Source of the DNA: Candidatus Paceibacter sp.
Lineage (GTDB): Bacteria; Patescibacteria; ABY1; S139-126
Assembly: GCA_020724865.1 (NCBI GenBank)
Contig: DYGA01000003.1
Coordinates: forward strand, 62,001 to 126,000
Length of the DNA: 64,000 bases
Direction of reading: 5' to 3'
Both the position numbers and the translations under genes were made by a program. Position 1 is the stretch's first letter. Every line of letters starts with the position of its first letter. Positions 7,136 through 14,509 of this stretch are shown in pieces. Below the pieces are notes generated by a model. The model saw nothing but the letters and a program-made list of their open reading frames with translations, made no database searches and was not told the DNA's origin.

Positions 7136-7758
7136 AATTGCTTTGGCTCTAAGTGGGGGGTTTTTGCGAGCAATCGCTAGCATCGGTGTTTTACAGGAAT
7201 TTAATCAACATAATATAAAGTTGGCAGCTCTGTCTGGTTCTTCTTCTGGTGCTTTGGTTGCGGCTGCTTATGCAACTGGTAAATTGGGAAAACTAACGGA
7301 AATAATTTTAGCCTTGAAAAACCCAAGTGATATTTTTGTTATTCGACCAGATAGAGAAGCAATATTTTCTAATGATAAAATAATTTCTTTACTATATGAT
7401 TTATTTGCAGATTTTGATTTCGCTGATTTAGATTTAAAACTTTTTATTCAAACCTGTGATTTAACGGAAAAAAAAGAAATTTATATTCAATCCGGTTTAA
7501 TAAGAGAAGCAGTTCAGGCGGCCATGGTGATTCCGGGTGTTTTTGTCCCTTTGAAAAAAAATAATAAAATTTTAATAGATGGTGCTCTTTATGAACTTTT
7601 ACCAGTCAGTATTTTACGTCAACAGGGTTATAAACTTATACAAGATAGGCCGATATGATTTTAGTAAGTTGCCACAGATAATTGAAACCGGTCGGCGCGC
7701 AGCCAGAGATGCTATGCCATTTATAAAAAAGATAATTAAAAACAGTCAGAAAGGTTGA
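7110..7758 (+). pseudogene. Patatin-like phospholipase, frameshifted with internal loss
   Basis: The open frame 7110-7658 (ATG at 7110; an earlier in-frame ATG lies at 7098) encodes a patatin-type lipid acyl hydrolase: LALSGGFLRAIASIGVL (oxyanion loop), nucleophile motif GSSSG, and the catalytic Asp motif DGA. It then stops abruptly after GYKLIQDRPI. In the +1 frame, 7654-7758 continues with YDFSKLPQIIETGRRAARDA and ends in KNSQKG, which matches the normal C-terminus of this family. Between the Asp motif and that end, intact relatives have several tens more residues, so there appears to be both a frameshift and a deletion. The truncated product could still fold, but a decaying gene is more likely. 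The remnant stop overlaps the tRNA-Gln promoter. Confidence 0.7.
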
Positions 7759-7783
7759 CCAAAATACTTTTTTTTATTACACT
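7755..7783 (+). promoter_or_regulatory. Promoter for tRNA-Gln
   Basis: TTGACC (7755-7760), 17-base spacer, TACACT (7778-7783). Expected start is near 7790, leaving a leader of about 64 bases before the mature tRNA at 7854. The -35 box overlaps the last codons of the patatin remnant. Confidence 0.55.
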
Positions 7784-7853
7784 ATTTTAGGTAAAGGACA
7801 ATAAATATCATTTATTCTTTATTGTAAATTCTAAGTTTTAGCCACTAGTTTAT

Positions 7854-7927
7854 TGGGGGATCGTCTAATGGTAGGACAGCGGCCTTTGGAGCCGTCAATC
7901 GTGGTTCGAGTCCACGTCCCCCAGCCA
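7854..7927 (+). tRNA. tRNA-Gln (anticodon TTG)
   Basis: Complete cloverleaf: acceptor TGGGGGA/TCCCCCA with the U1-A72 pair typical of bacterial tRNA-Gln, D stem GTCT/GGAC, anticodon stem GCGGC/GCCGT around loop CTTTGGA (anticodon TTG, reading CAA), T stem CGTGG/CCACG around TTCGAGT, discriminator G and encoded CCA. Confidence 0.96.
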
Positions 7928-7935
7928 CGATTTTT

Positions 7936-7964
7936 CACCAATGTTTATTGGTGTTTTTTATTTT
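7936..7964 (+). terminator. Rho-independent terminator after tRNA-Gln
   Basis: Stem CACCAAT/ATTGGTG with loop GTTT, followed directly by six T, one A and four T. It starts 8 bases after the tRNA and overlaps the stop codon of the convergent hydrolase gene. Confidence 0.85.
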
Positions 7965-8782
7965 ATAAATTTAAGTATTTCTTCTGCTACTTCATTGGAA
8001 TTATTTAAAACAACATTATGCAATCCGTCGGGGATTATTATCAGCTTAGAATTTGAAATCTTTTTATTTATATCTTGAGATATTTCCAAAGGAAATATAC
8101 TGTCTTTATTACCAACAATAATCAGAGTGGGAATGTTTATTTTTGCCAATTTATCTAAAATATTTAATTTTAATATTTCTAGAGAGGTTAATAGATAACT
8201 GCGCCAGGAATTGCGTAGTATCGTTCGTATTAGTCCAAAGATTTCGTAGTCTTTGTGTATTTTACCAGGAGGGTAAAAAGAATGACCGGGATATATTGGC
8301 GGCGGGCTAAACCAAGCAAAAAATATACTTAAATATTTGGCTAGCCTCAATAATATTGGGTTAGATAGATATTTTGGCGGGCGATAGGTACTAGAAATTA
8401 AAACTAATGAATTTAACCGGAAAGGAAATTTCAAGGCAAAGTGTTTGGCAACAACGGCACCATAGCAGTGTCCAATTAAGTTTATTTTTTCTATTTTTTC
8501 AGCTTGCATTATAGCCATAATATCATTTACTAAATTGTCAATTTGATATGCTGAACTAGTTAGGGGATGAGTAGAAAAACCATGACCACGTAAATCCATA
8601 GCTAAAACTGAGATATTATTTGCTAGTAATATTTTATTGACATATTGCCAGGCATCTAAGTCACCTCCAATCCCATGGAGTAAAAGTATTTGTGGTTTGC
8701 TAGCTTGATTAGTTAAATAAATTTCATAATATAAAAGTATGCCATCGGTAGTCGTAATATATTTTTTAACTGTTTTAAACAT
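7958..8782 (-). CDS. Alpha/beta hydrolase with cysteine at the nucleophile position
   Basis: The 274-residue protein has the alpha/beta-hydrolase order: oxyanion region LLLHGIGGDLDAW (about 33-45), AMDLRGHGFS, nucleophile elbow LIGHCYGAVVA (Cys106), acid candidate Asp in IVGNKDSIFP and catalytic His in DGLHNVV near the C-terminus. Most relatives have GHSxG; here the codon is TGC, so the triad would be Cys-His-Asp, as in dienelactone hydrolase. A lid with proline-rich PPPIYPG lies at about 165-180. There is no signal peptide, so it is cytoplasmic. The substrate is unknown. It is transcribed alone, convergent with tRNA-Gln. Confidence 0.82.
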   Translation of the reverse strand: MFKTVKKYITTTDGILLYYEIYLTNQASKPQILLLHGIGGDLDAWQYVNKILLANNISVLAMDLRGHGFSTHPLTSSAYQIDNLVNDIMAIMQAEKIEKINLIGHCYGAVVAKHFALKFPFRLNSLVLISSTYRPPKYLSNPILLRLAKYLSIFFAWFSPPPIYPGHSFYPPGKIHKDYEIFGLIRTILRNSWRSYLLTSLEILKLNILDKLAKINIPTLIIVGNKDSIFPLEISQDINKKISNSKLIIIPDGLHNVVLNNSNEVAEEILKFIK

Positions 8783-8851
8783 ACTATAAGCATAGCATAA
8801 ATAACAATTTATTTTTTTTAATTTATAATTTAATTTAGTAAAAAAGTATAG

Positions 8852-8857
8852 TATAAT
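8852..8857 (+). promoter_or_regulatory. -10 box giving a leaderless start of the DedA gene
   Basis: TATAAT at 8852-8857 places the expected transcription start exactly on the A of ATG 8864. A weak -35 candidate, TTTAAT (8829-8834), sits at 17-base spacing. There is no Shine-Dalgarno sequence. Confidence 0.55.
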
Positions 8858-8863
8858 TATTAA

Positions 8864-9442
8864 ATGAGTGGTTTTGCTTTGGATTTATATAATTGGTGGA
8901 TTCAATATGGTTATTGGGTTATTTTTTTATTGATAATATTTGAAGGACCGATAACCACTGTTGTGGCTGGTTGGTTTGCATCGTTAGGTTTTATCCATTT
9001 AGGTTGGTTATTGATAATAGTTATTATAGCTGATTTATTGGGTGATTTAGTTTATTATTTTATTGGCAGATTTGGGCGTCAGCAAAATGTAATTCGTTGG
9101 ACAAAGTGGTTAGGATTTACCAAGGAAAGATTGTTGGAAATGGAAAAACATTTTTCCGATCATGCTGCCCGTACCTTTGCTATCGGTAAAATTACTCATG
9201 GTGTTGGCGGATTGGTTTTGTTAGCGGCGGGAATGGCTAAAGTTCCTGTGAATAAATTTTTAAAGTTAAATTTACTGCCGACGATTGTTAAATCTGCCTT
9301 TTTAATTTTTTTGGGTTATTATTTTGGTCGGGCTTATAATTTATTAGCTAGTTTTTTTGATTATTTAGCTCTGTTTTTTTTAATAGGCGTTATCATTTTA
9401 TATATAAGATATATTCGTAAAAATTCAAAAAAATTGTTGTAA
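8864..9442 (+). CDS. DedA/VTT family membrane protein
   Basis: The 192-residue polytopic protein matches the DedA (SNARE-associated, VTT) family: a re-entrant hydrophobic start with FEGPITTVVAGWFASLGF, the segment DLLGDLVYYFIGRFGR, then KHFSDHAARTFAIGKITHG (the conserved basic region; Arg and Lys here lie in the putative transport cavity) and two or three C-terminal helices. Family members act as proton-dependent flippases for undecaprenyl phosphate or phospholipids and help maintain envelope integrity. Recycling undecaprenyl phosphate would serve both the peptidoglycan and surface glycan genes in this window. The specific lipid is not determinable. A GT4 glycosyltransferase follows 5 bases downstream, probably co-transcribed. 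Confidence 0.85.
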   Translation: MSGFALDLYNWWIQYGYWVIFLLIIFEGPITTVVAGWFASLGFIHLGWLLIIVIIADLLGDLVYYFIGRFGRQQNVIRWTKWLGFTKERLLEMEKHFSDHAARTFAIGKITHGVGGLVLLAAGMAKVPVNKFLKLNLLPTIVKSAFLIFLGYYFGRAYNLLASFFDYLALFFLIGVIILYIRYIRKNSKKLL

Positions 9443-9447
9443 ATCAC

Positions 9448-10629
9448 ATGAAAATATTAATTGCCACTGATAATTATTATCCAAATGTTAACGGTGCCTC
9501 GTATTTTGCTCAAAGATTGGCTCGTGAATTGCAGGATCGTCATCATAAAGTTCTTGTGTTAGCGCCCGGACAGTCTATAAAAAGCGGTTATTTTACTCAT
9601 AAAGGGGTGAGGGTATTTGGCGTAAGATCTATTCCAATTATAAAAAAAATTCAGTTTCGGCAGGCAGTACCTTTTTCACAATTAACTATTTGGCCAATAT
9701 TAAAAGATTTTAAACCTGATATTATTCATGTGCAAGATCATTTTTCTTTGGGACATTCCGCTGCATATTTTGGTCGGTATAACAATATCCCCGTGATTGG
9801 AACTAATCATTTTATGCCAGAAAATTTAACTCATTATCTTCATGTCGGTTCCACAATAGAAAAAAAAGTAAATAGATTATTTTGGCAATATTTTTTGGCA
9901 ATTTACCAACGTTTAGATGCAGTTACCGTACCAACTCAAGCTGCGGCTGATTTATTGCGTAGTATTGGTTTTAGTAAGGAAATTAAAGTAATTTCCAACG
10001 GTATTGATTTGCACAAATTTAGCCCCAAAGAAGATGATTATGCTTTACGAAAAAAATACCATATCCCCAACGGAAAAATTTTATTGTATACCGGACGAAT
10101 TGATAAAGAAAAAAATTTGGATACAGTTATTAAAGCATTAGCTAAGTTACCGAGTGATTTTTCGATTCATTTTGTAGCAATTGGCCAGGGAATGTATCAA
10201 AACAATTTACAATTACTTATCAATAAATTAGGTGTGGCGGGAAAAGTTACCTTCACAGGCTTTGTGCCAGATGAGGATTTTCCTTATTTGTTGGCAACCG
10301 CTTATTGTTTTATTTCTCCAGGCATTGCTGAATTACAAAGTATTGCTACTATGGAAGCTATGGCCAATGCTTTGCCTATATTGGCAGCAAATGCCGTGGC
10401 TTTACCTGAGTTAGTGCACAATGATATTAATGGATTTTTGTTTGAGCCTTATGATGAAATTTCTTTGGCAAATTATATTAAAAAAATTTTTACAAATGAA
10501 CAATTACATGATCGATTGGCTGAAGGTAGTTTGCAAATTATTAAAACGCACGATATGCATCAAGTGATAACCCAATTTGAAAAATTATATGAATTCGTAA
10601 TACGGAAAAAAAATAAATTTAATCAATAA
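9448..10629 (+). CDS. Family 4 glycosyltransferase (GT-B)
   Basis: The 393-residue protein is a GT-B retaining glycosyltransferase. The N-terminal Rossmann domain starts with IATDNYYPNVNGASYFAQRLA and includes IIHVQDHFSLGHSA; the C-terminal domain has ISNGIDLHKFSP, LLYTGRIDKEKNL, FTGFVPDEDFPYLLATA and the donor-binding EX7E-type stretch at FISPGIAELQSIATMEAMA. The length is normal. It resembles mannosyl- and glucosyl-diacylglycerol or phosphatidylinositol glycosyltransferases, so a glycolipid product is plausible, but the substrate is not readable. It lies 5 bases after the DedA gene. Confidence 0.88.
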   Translation: MKILIATDNYYPNVNGASYFAQRLARELQDRHHKVLVLAPGQSIKSGYFTHKGVRVFGVRSIPIIKKIQFRQAVPFSQLTIWPILKDFKPDIIHVQDHFSLGHSAAYFGRYNNIPVIGTNHFMPENLTHYLHVGSTIEKKVNRLFWQYFLAIYQRLDAVTVPTQAAADLLRSIGFSKEIKVISNGIDLHKFSPKEDDYALRKKYHIPNGKILLYTGRIDKEKNLDTVIKALAKLPSDFSIHFVAIGQGMYQNNLQLLINKLGVAGKVTFTGFVPDEDFPYLLATAYCFISPGIAELQSIATMEAMANALPILAANAVALPELVHNDINGFLFEPYDEISLANYIKKIFTNEQLHDRLAEGSLQIIKTHDMHQVITQFEKLYEFVIRKKNKFNQ

Positions 10630-10716
10630 AATTTTATTTCTGATTATTGGTTTTAATAAACTTAAATTTTTTTAAGATAATAAGGTTATAACTCAAATAT
10701 TTAATATATTTGAATG

Positions 10717-10794
10717 TTGACAGATTAAAAATACTGGTTTAATTTAAATAATATTCTACCTTAACAATTTAATATTCATCAATTTATCAGGAGG
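10717..10794 (+). promoter_or_regulatory. Promoter and strong Shine-Dalgarno sequence of the 10.8 kb gene
   Basis: TTGACA (10717-10722), 17-base spacer, TAATTT (10740-10745), then a leader of about 49 bases ending with AGGAGG (10789-10794), 6 bases before the ATG at 10801. The preceding part of the gap (10630-10716) is AT-rich and I see nothing else in it. This conventional leader with a near-perfect ribosome binding site contrasts with most genes in the window. Confidence 0.65.
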
Positions 10795-10800
10795 TTCTAA

Positions 10801-11280
10801 ATGAACAAAAAAAAATTAATTCCGTCTGTCTCGATCGAAACAGTTTATAATTTCATTCAGAGGAAAACTCCCTGCTGCCAGTTGGAAAACGGGCAAATCA
10901 AGTGTTCGGCTTCTTTTAGCCATCACCGGTATTGTTATGATGTATTTATAAAAAATCATCAGCAAGATTTTTCAATCATCTTTATGGACGGGGAAAAGAT
11001 AAAAACTTCAGCTGAAATATTGGCTGAAGCAGGAATTTTTTTTGCAGATTTAATTTCAGCAAACAATATTATCCAAAACTCAAACTGTGTTCAAGTGAAA
11101 GTTCCGGCACAATTCATTTTATCTGTTATTGAAAAATTAAATATATATCGTCCTCAAAATGACGAAACGATTTTGTTGCCAGAAGATTTTACTGATTTTT
11201 CTCAAGATAAAAAATTGATTAATAAAAAATGTTTAGAACTGGATGATGATTTTGATGAAGATTATAATATAGTATTATAG
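10801..11280 (+). CDS. Hypothetical protein, first gene of the Shine-Dalgarno island
   Basis: I do not recognise this 159-residue protein. It has no signal peptide or transmembrane helix. It contains CCQLENGQIKC near residues 25-36 (three Cys), a central hydrophobic stretch that looks like alternating strand and helix (AEILAEAGIFFADLISANNI), and an acidic tail with EDFTDFSQD and ELDDDFDEDYN. The start is fixed by the AGGAGG motif 6 bases upstream. A stable hairpin follows the stop. Codon and base composition look like the neighbours, so recent transfer is not evident. The two genes that follow share the same type of ribosome binding site. A soluble cytoplasmic role is likely; nothing more can be said. 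Confidence 0.6.
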   Translation: MNKKKLIPSVSIETVYNFIQRKTPCCQLENGQIKCSASFSHHRYCYDVFIKNHQQDFSIIFMDGEKIKTSAEILAEAGIFFADLISANNIIQNSNCVQVKVPAQFILSVIEKLNIYRPQNDETILLPEDFTDFSQDKKLINKKCLELDDDFDEDYNIVL

Positions 11281-11284
11281 TAAA

Positions 11285-11308
11285 AATCCCGCAAAAATTT
11301 GCGGGATT
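11285..11308 (+). terminator. Hairpin after the 159-aa gene
   Basis: AATCCCGCAAA pairs with TTTGCGGGATT over 11 bases with a 2-base centre. There is no T-run afterwards (AATATTG), so it may be a weak terminator or an mRNA 3' stabiliser. It begins 4 bases after the stop codon. Confidence 0.55.
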
Positions 11309-11376
11309 AATATTGAAGCATATTTGAAAATATAAATTTTTAAAATTAATTTTTTTTAACAAAAAAAGGAGTAGAA

Positions 11377-11637
11377 ATGACGCATATTAAATTTATAGCA
11401 GAAAACGGGGACCAATATATATTTATTGGTAAAAATAAAAAGGCCATACTAGATGATACTAAAGGTGGAACTGAATTTGGTGGCGAAAAATTCATAGATA
11501 CAAAAGAAGTATCTTTAAAGGAAGTTATTCATTTAAAAAATTATAACAAAGCCGCAGCGGCAATTATTTCCGGATCACCATGTTATCTGATAACTATTAT
11601 TTCTTCAAAAAATAAAAAACAAAGCGACTCAAATTGA
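11377..11637 (+). CDS. Small hypothetical protein in the Shine-Dalgarno island
   Basis: The 86-residue product is not recognised. It begins with a strand-rich segment (THIKFIAENGDQYIFIGK), a short glycine-rich part (DTKGGTEFGGEKF), then a helix-turn-strand section that ends in a lysine- and serine-rich tail. No membrane segment is apparent. The start is supported by AGGAG at 11367-11371, 5 bases before the ATG. The stop codon lies inside a rho-independent terminator hairpin (11621-11645), so the gene probably forms a monocistronic unit. Confidence 0.55.
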   Translation: MTHIKFIAENGDQYIFIGKNKKAILDDTKGGTEFGGEKFIDTKEVSLKEVIHLKNYNKAAAAIISGSPCYLITIISSKNKKQSDSN

Positions 11638-11645
11638 GTCGCTTT
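11621..11645 (+). terminator. Terminator overlapping the stop of the 86-aa gene
   Basis: AAAGCGACTC (11621-11630) pairs with GAGTCGCTTT (11636-11645) around AAATT, followed by a T-rich TATTTATT. The TGA stop (11635-11637) is within the hairpin, as seen again at 12823-12850. Confidence 0.75.
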
Positions 11646-11681
11646 TATTTATTGCCAAATAAATAGTATTATGTCAAGATA

Positions 11682-11709
11682 TTGGAAAAGTTATTTAAAA
11701 TTATATAAT
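11682..11709 (+). promoter_or_regulatory. Promoter upstream of the DUF1749-like hydrolase
   Basis: TTGGAA (11682-11687), 16-base spacer, TATAAT (11704-11709). Expected start is near 11716, so the short leader would begin within or next to the Shine-Dalgarno motif AGGAGG (11714-11719) of the gene at 11726. Confidence 0.5.
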
Positions 11710-11725
11710 AAAAAGGAGGACAAAT

Positions 11726-12643
11726 ATGCAAATTAATTCACGAAAAAAATGTGAGATCGTTGACATAATCACCCCGAAAAAGATTGTTTTAAATGGTCTT
11801 TGGTTTGGCCCTATTCAAGCTAAGGTGGGTTTTATCTTTATCCCCGGTTTAGGTGGTAATGTATTTTCTAAATTGGATTTGTTAGCTTGGTTAGCTGGTT
11901 CCCATTTCTCAGTTTTAAGTTTAAATACCAGGGGGCATGATAAGGTTGCAAAAATACAAAAGATAGATAAACGTACTATGAAAGGTTATTACTCCATCAA
12001 TGGGGGTAGTGCTCATGAAGTTTTTACCGAATCTAAAGATGATATAGCTGGGGCAGTCAAATTTTTGCTATCCAGAAAAATAAAGAACATTTATCTAATC
12101 GGTCATTCTACTGGATGTCAGAAATCAGTTTATTATTTAGCTAAAGGAAAATTTAAAGAAAAGGTTCAAGGAGCAATTTTGCTTTGTCCGATAAGTGATT
12201 ATGCATCCGCTGTCCAGGAATATGGAAAAAAGAAATTAAAGAAAGTTGCCAGTATTGCGCGGCAAATGATCAGGACAGGCAGGGGTCACAATATTTTGCC
12301 TTTAAATTTATGGCCTGGTTATGTTGATGCCCAAAGGTTTTTAAGTTTATATACATCAAATAGTCCTGAAGAAATTTTTTCTTATATTACCCCAGATAAA
12401 AAGCCTTATACTTTATTGAAAGTAAAACAACCATTGTTGATTATTTTAGCTGGACAAGATCAATATCAAGATCGTCCAGCCAAACAAATTGCCAACTGGT
12501 TTGATAAATATATTAATCATCCCAGAAGTCAAATTAAAATTTTTACCAAAGCTAATCATTCCTTGGTAGGTTATGAAAAATTAATTGCTAAATTAAGTCA
12601 TTATTGGATTCAAAAAGGAGGGAGAAATGTCAAAAATAAATAA
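11726..12643 (+). CDS. Alpha/beta hydrolase, DUF1749-like
   Basis: The 305-residue protein shows an alpha/beta-hydrolase core: GFIFIPGLGGNVFSKLDL (oxyanion), SLNTRGHD, nucleophile elbow LIGHSTGCQKSVYYL (Ser128), an acid candidate in ILAGQDQYQD and the catalytic His in TKANHSLVG. GHSTGCQ followed by an aromatic pair resembles the DUF1749 group found in fungi and plants, whose substrates are poorly known. No signal peptide is present. AGGAGG 6 bases before the ATG supports the start. The 3' end overlaps the start of a cysteine-rich small gene by 17 bases, so the two are likely co-translated, hinting at a shared function. Confidence 0.8.
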   Translation: MQINSRKKCEIVDIITPKKIVLNGLWFGPIQAKVGFIFIPGLGGNVFSKLDLLAWLAGSHFSVLSLNTRGHDKVAKIQKIDKRTMKGYYSINGGSAHEVFTESKDDIAGAVKFLLSRKIKNIYLIGHSTGCQKSVYYLAKGKFKEKVQGAILLCPISDYASAVQEYGKKKLKKVASIARQMIRTGRGHNILPLNLWPGYVDAQRFLSLYTSNSPEEIFSYITPDKKPYTLLKVKQPLLIILAGQDQYQDRPAKQIANWFDKYINHPRSQIKIFTKANHSLVGYEKLIAKLSHYWIQKGGRNVKNK

Positions 12644-12761
12644 TCTTAATGAAGGATTGAAAGATTTAGAAATTTGTGATTGTGATTGTCATCGATCCGG
12701 TTTTGATATTAAACATTTTGTTCCATGTTGTAGTGTTTGTTCTTTTTGTAAAAAAGGATAA
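12627..12761 (+). CDS. Small cysteine-rich protein (44 aa), probable zinc finger, frame interrupted
   Basis: This 44-residue frame has AGGAGGG just before its ATG and overlaps the hydrolase gene. It carries Cys17, Cys19, Cys21, His22, His30, Cys34, Cys35, Cys38 and Cys41 (motifs CDCDCH and PCCSVCSFC), suggesting metal binding. It stops at TAA 12759. In the -1 frame, the sequence continues from the A6 run (12750-12755) with KGGAESHEAKCPSNPKNK and ends at TAA 12833-12835, giving C-x2-C-x11-H-x3-C, a complete C2HC zinc finger of about 68 residues in total. Either the gene lost an A by mutation or sequencing error, or the full form is made by slippage. The -1 stop lies inside the terminator, as for the gene at 11377. 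Confidence 0.65.
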   Translation: MSKINNLNEGLKDLEICDCDCHRSGFDIKHFVPCCSVCSFCKKG

Positions 12762-12822
12762 AAGGTGGAGCAGAATCACACGAAGCAAAATGTCCTTCTA
12801 ATCCTAAAAATAAAAATAATAA

Positions 12823-12850
12823 AAAAGCACCTTAAAAAAAAGGTGCTTTT
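12823..12850 (+). terminator. Rho-independent terminator closing the Shine-Dalgarno island
   Basis: AAAAGCACCTT (12823-12833) pairs with AAGGTGCTTTT (12840-12850) around six A, ending in four T. It includes the stop codon of the -1 frame of the cysteine-rich gene. Confidence 0.82.
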
Positions 12851-12853
12851 ATA

Positions 12854-12882
12854 TTGATTTTTTTTCTAAAATAAGATAAAAT
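12854..12882 (+). promoter_or_regulatory. Promoter of the 538-aa membrane protein gene
   Basis: TTGATT (12854-12859), 17-base spacer, TAAAAT (12877-12882). Expected start is near 12889, 4 bases before the ATG at 12893. No Shine-Dalgarno sequence is present. Confidence 0.6.
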
Positions 12883-12892
12883 TAAACTAATT

Positions 12893-14509
12893 ATGGCCAA
12901 TGATTTAGATAAAAAAGTTTATACTTTATTTTTACCCCTATTGGAGTTAATTAGGGTTTTTGAACGTACAGCCCAAGTTCAGTTACCACCGGAGGATTCT
13001 CGGGTTAAATTAAACAATGTTGTATCCAAAATATCTTTATTTTATGAAAAATTGAGAAATGCAGTTGATTATGCAGATGAACATTTATTGCGTGAACGAG
13101 CTATTTTACGCAATTTGAAAAGAACAATGACCTTACATAATCGTAAAGGGGAAATAATTGCTAAACCGCTAGTGTATGATTTGATTAGATCTGGTTATTT
13201 GCCGAATGATCAGCTGAATGAGTCAGTTATAATTGAGACTGAAAAAATAATTGATCGTTTTATTATTTTAAATAATTATATTGGCAGTTATAAGGAAAAA
13301 GAAGAAAAGGTAGAAATTTTCAATTTTTTGTTACCACAGTTAGCCATAGAAATTGATGATTTATTAGTCAATAAAGATAGAGATAATGCTTTGGTTGAGT
13401 GTATGTATCAGGTTGTCAAAAAAGATGTGGTAGTTACTGATAACCGATATAGTGATTTAGATAAAAAAATTCAGTTATATATTGCTATTTTGAAATCACT
13501 GATTAAAGCCGATCAGGCAAGAATTGGGTTTTATTTGTGGCAGTTATATGTACCGCATTGGCAACAGGCTCAAGAAAAAGAATTAATATTGATAGCCCAA
13601 AATATATCTGATATTATTTTGAAAATAAAAAGACAACTAGAACATCCGTTAAATAATTTATACATCAGAATTTTACGTAAGTATAATGTCTTATTTCTGG
13701 TCATCAGGGATATCATTAGTGAGTATCCAAATCAGGCTTTGGAAATTTGGAAACAGCCAGCTTTATTGGAAGAAAAAATACGTCAAGCAGCCAAGAAAAG
13801 ATATAAGATTTCGCGCGCTAAACTCACTCGGAGTATAATCAGAAGTATTATTTACCTTTTTATTACCAAAATGATATTGGCTGTTTTATTAGAATTTCCG
13901 TTAGACTTAATGCTAGAGAAAAATATTAACTACATGACAATTGCGATCAATGTAATGTTTCCGCCCTTGTTAATGTTTGTAATTGGTTTATTCATTAGAG
14001 TGCCAGGTATTAAAAATACCGATAAAATTGTTCAAGGTATCAAAGAAATTTCTTACCAGTTTGAAGAAAGAAATGTGATTAGAAAAATAAAAAAACCACT
14101 TAAACGTTCGGTGCTGATGACTAGAACATTCAAAATAATTTATAGCATTATATTTTTCTTTACTTTCAGTTTAATCATATATGGTTTGGATAAACTGGGT
14201 TTTAATTTAGCTAGCATGATTATTTTTATCTTTTTTTTAAGTTTAGTATCATTTTTTTCCATTCGCATATCACAATCAGCCAGAGAATTACATATTATAG
14301 AAAAAAAAGAGAATTTATTTACTTTTATTAAAGATTTTTTTTCTTTACCAATTTTAGAAGCCGGACGCTGGCTGTCCGACAAATTAAATAAAATAAATTT
14401 TTTTGTAGTATTTTTCGATTTTATAATTGAAGCCCCTTTCAAAGTTATAGTTGATTCAATTGAAGAATGGATGGGTTATGTGAGGGAGAAAAAAGAGGAT
14501 ATTTATTAA
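12893..14509 (+). CDS. Unknown protein with helical cytoplasmic domain and C-terminal membrane helices
   Basis: I do not recognise the family of this 538-residue protein. Residues 1-310 are charged and mostly helical, with RERAILRNLKRTM and LHNRKGEIIAKPLVYDLIRS as distinctive stretches. From about residue 315 on there are four hydrophobic segments: about 318-335, 345-366, 415-435 and 440-458, separated by basic loops (RNVIRKIKKPLKRS). The C-terminal 60 residues are amphipathic and may lie on the membrane. There is no signal peptide. It stands alone between two terminator/promoter regions, upstream of the CAP-domain gene. It could be a lineage-specific envelope protein. Confidence 0.7.
   Translation: MANDLDKKVYTLFLPLLELIRVFERTAQVQLPPEDSRVKLNNVVSKISLFYEKLRNAVDYADEHLLRERAILRNLKRTMTLHNRKGEIIAKPLVYDLIRSGYLPNDQLNESVIIETEKIIDRFIILNNYIGSYKEKEEKVEIFNFLLPQLAIEIDDLLVNKDRDNALVECMYQVVKKDVVVTDNRYSDLDKKIQLYIAILKSLIKADQARIGFYLWQLYVPHWQQAQEKELILIAQNISDIILKIKRQLEHPLNNLYIRILRKYNVLFLVIRDIISEYPNQALEIWKQPALLEEKIRQAAKKRYKISRAKLTRSIIRSIIYLFITKMILAVLLEFPLDLMLEKNINYMTIAINVMFPPLLMFVIGLFIRVPGIKNTDKIVQGIKEISYQFEERNVIRKIKKPLKRSVLMTRTFKIIYSIIFFFTFSLIIYGLDKLGFNLASMIIFIFFLSLVSFFSIRISQSARELHIIEKKENLFTFIKDFFSLPILEAGRWLSDKLNKINFFVVFFDFIIEAPFKVIVDSIEEWMGYVREKKEDIY

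Noticed and set aside
7798..7825. Hairpin ACAATAAA/TTTATTGT upstream of tRNA-Gln as a terminator of the patatin remnant
   Set aside because: The stem is A/T only with a 12-base loop and no T-run; it lies within the tRNA-Gln leader.
14140..14442. Minus-strand open frame of 100 codons opposite the 538-residue protein gene
   Set aside because: It is a shadow of A/T-rich hydrophobic coding sequence; composition explains the open frame and there is no start context.
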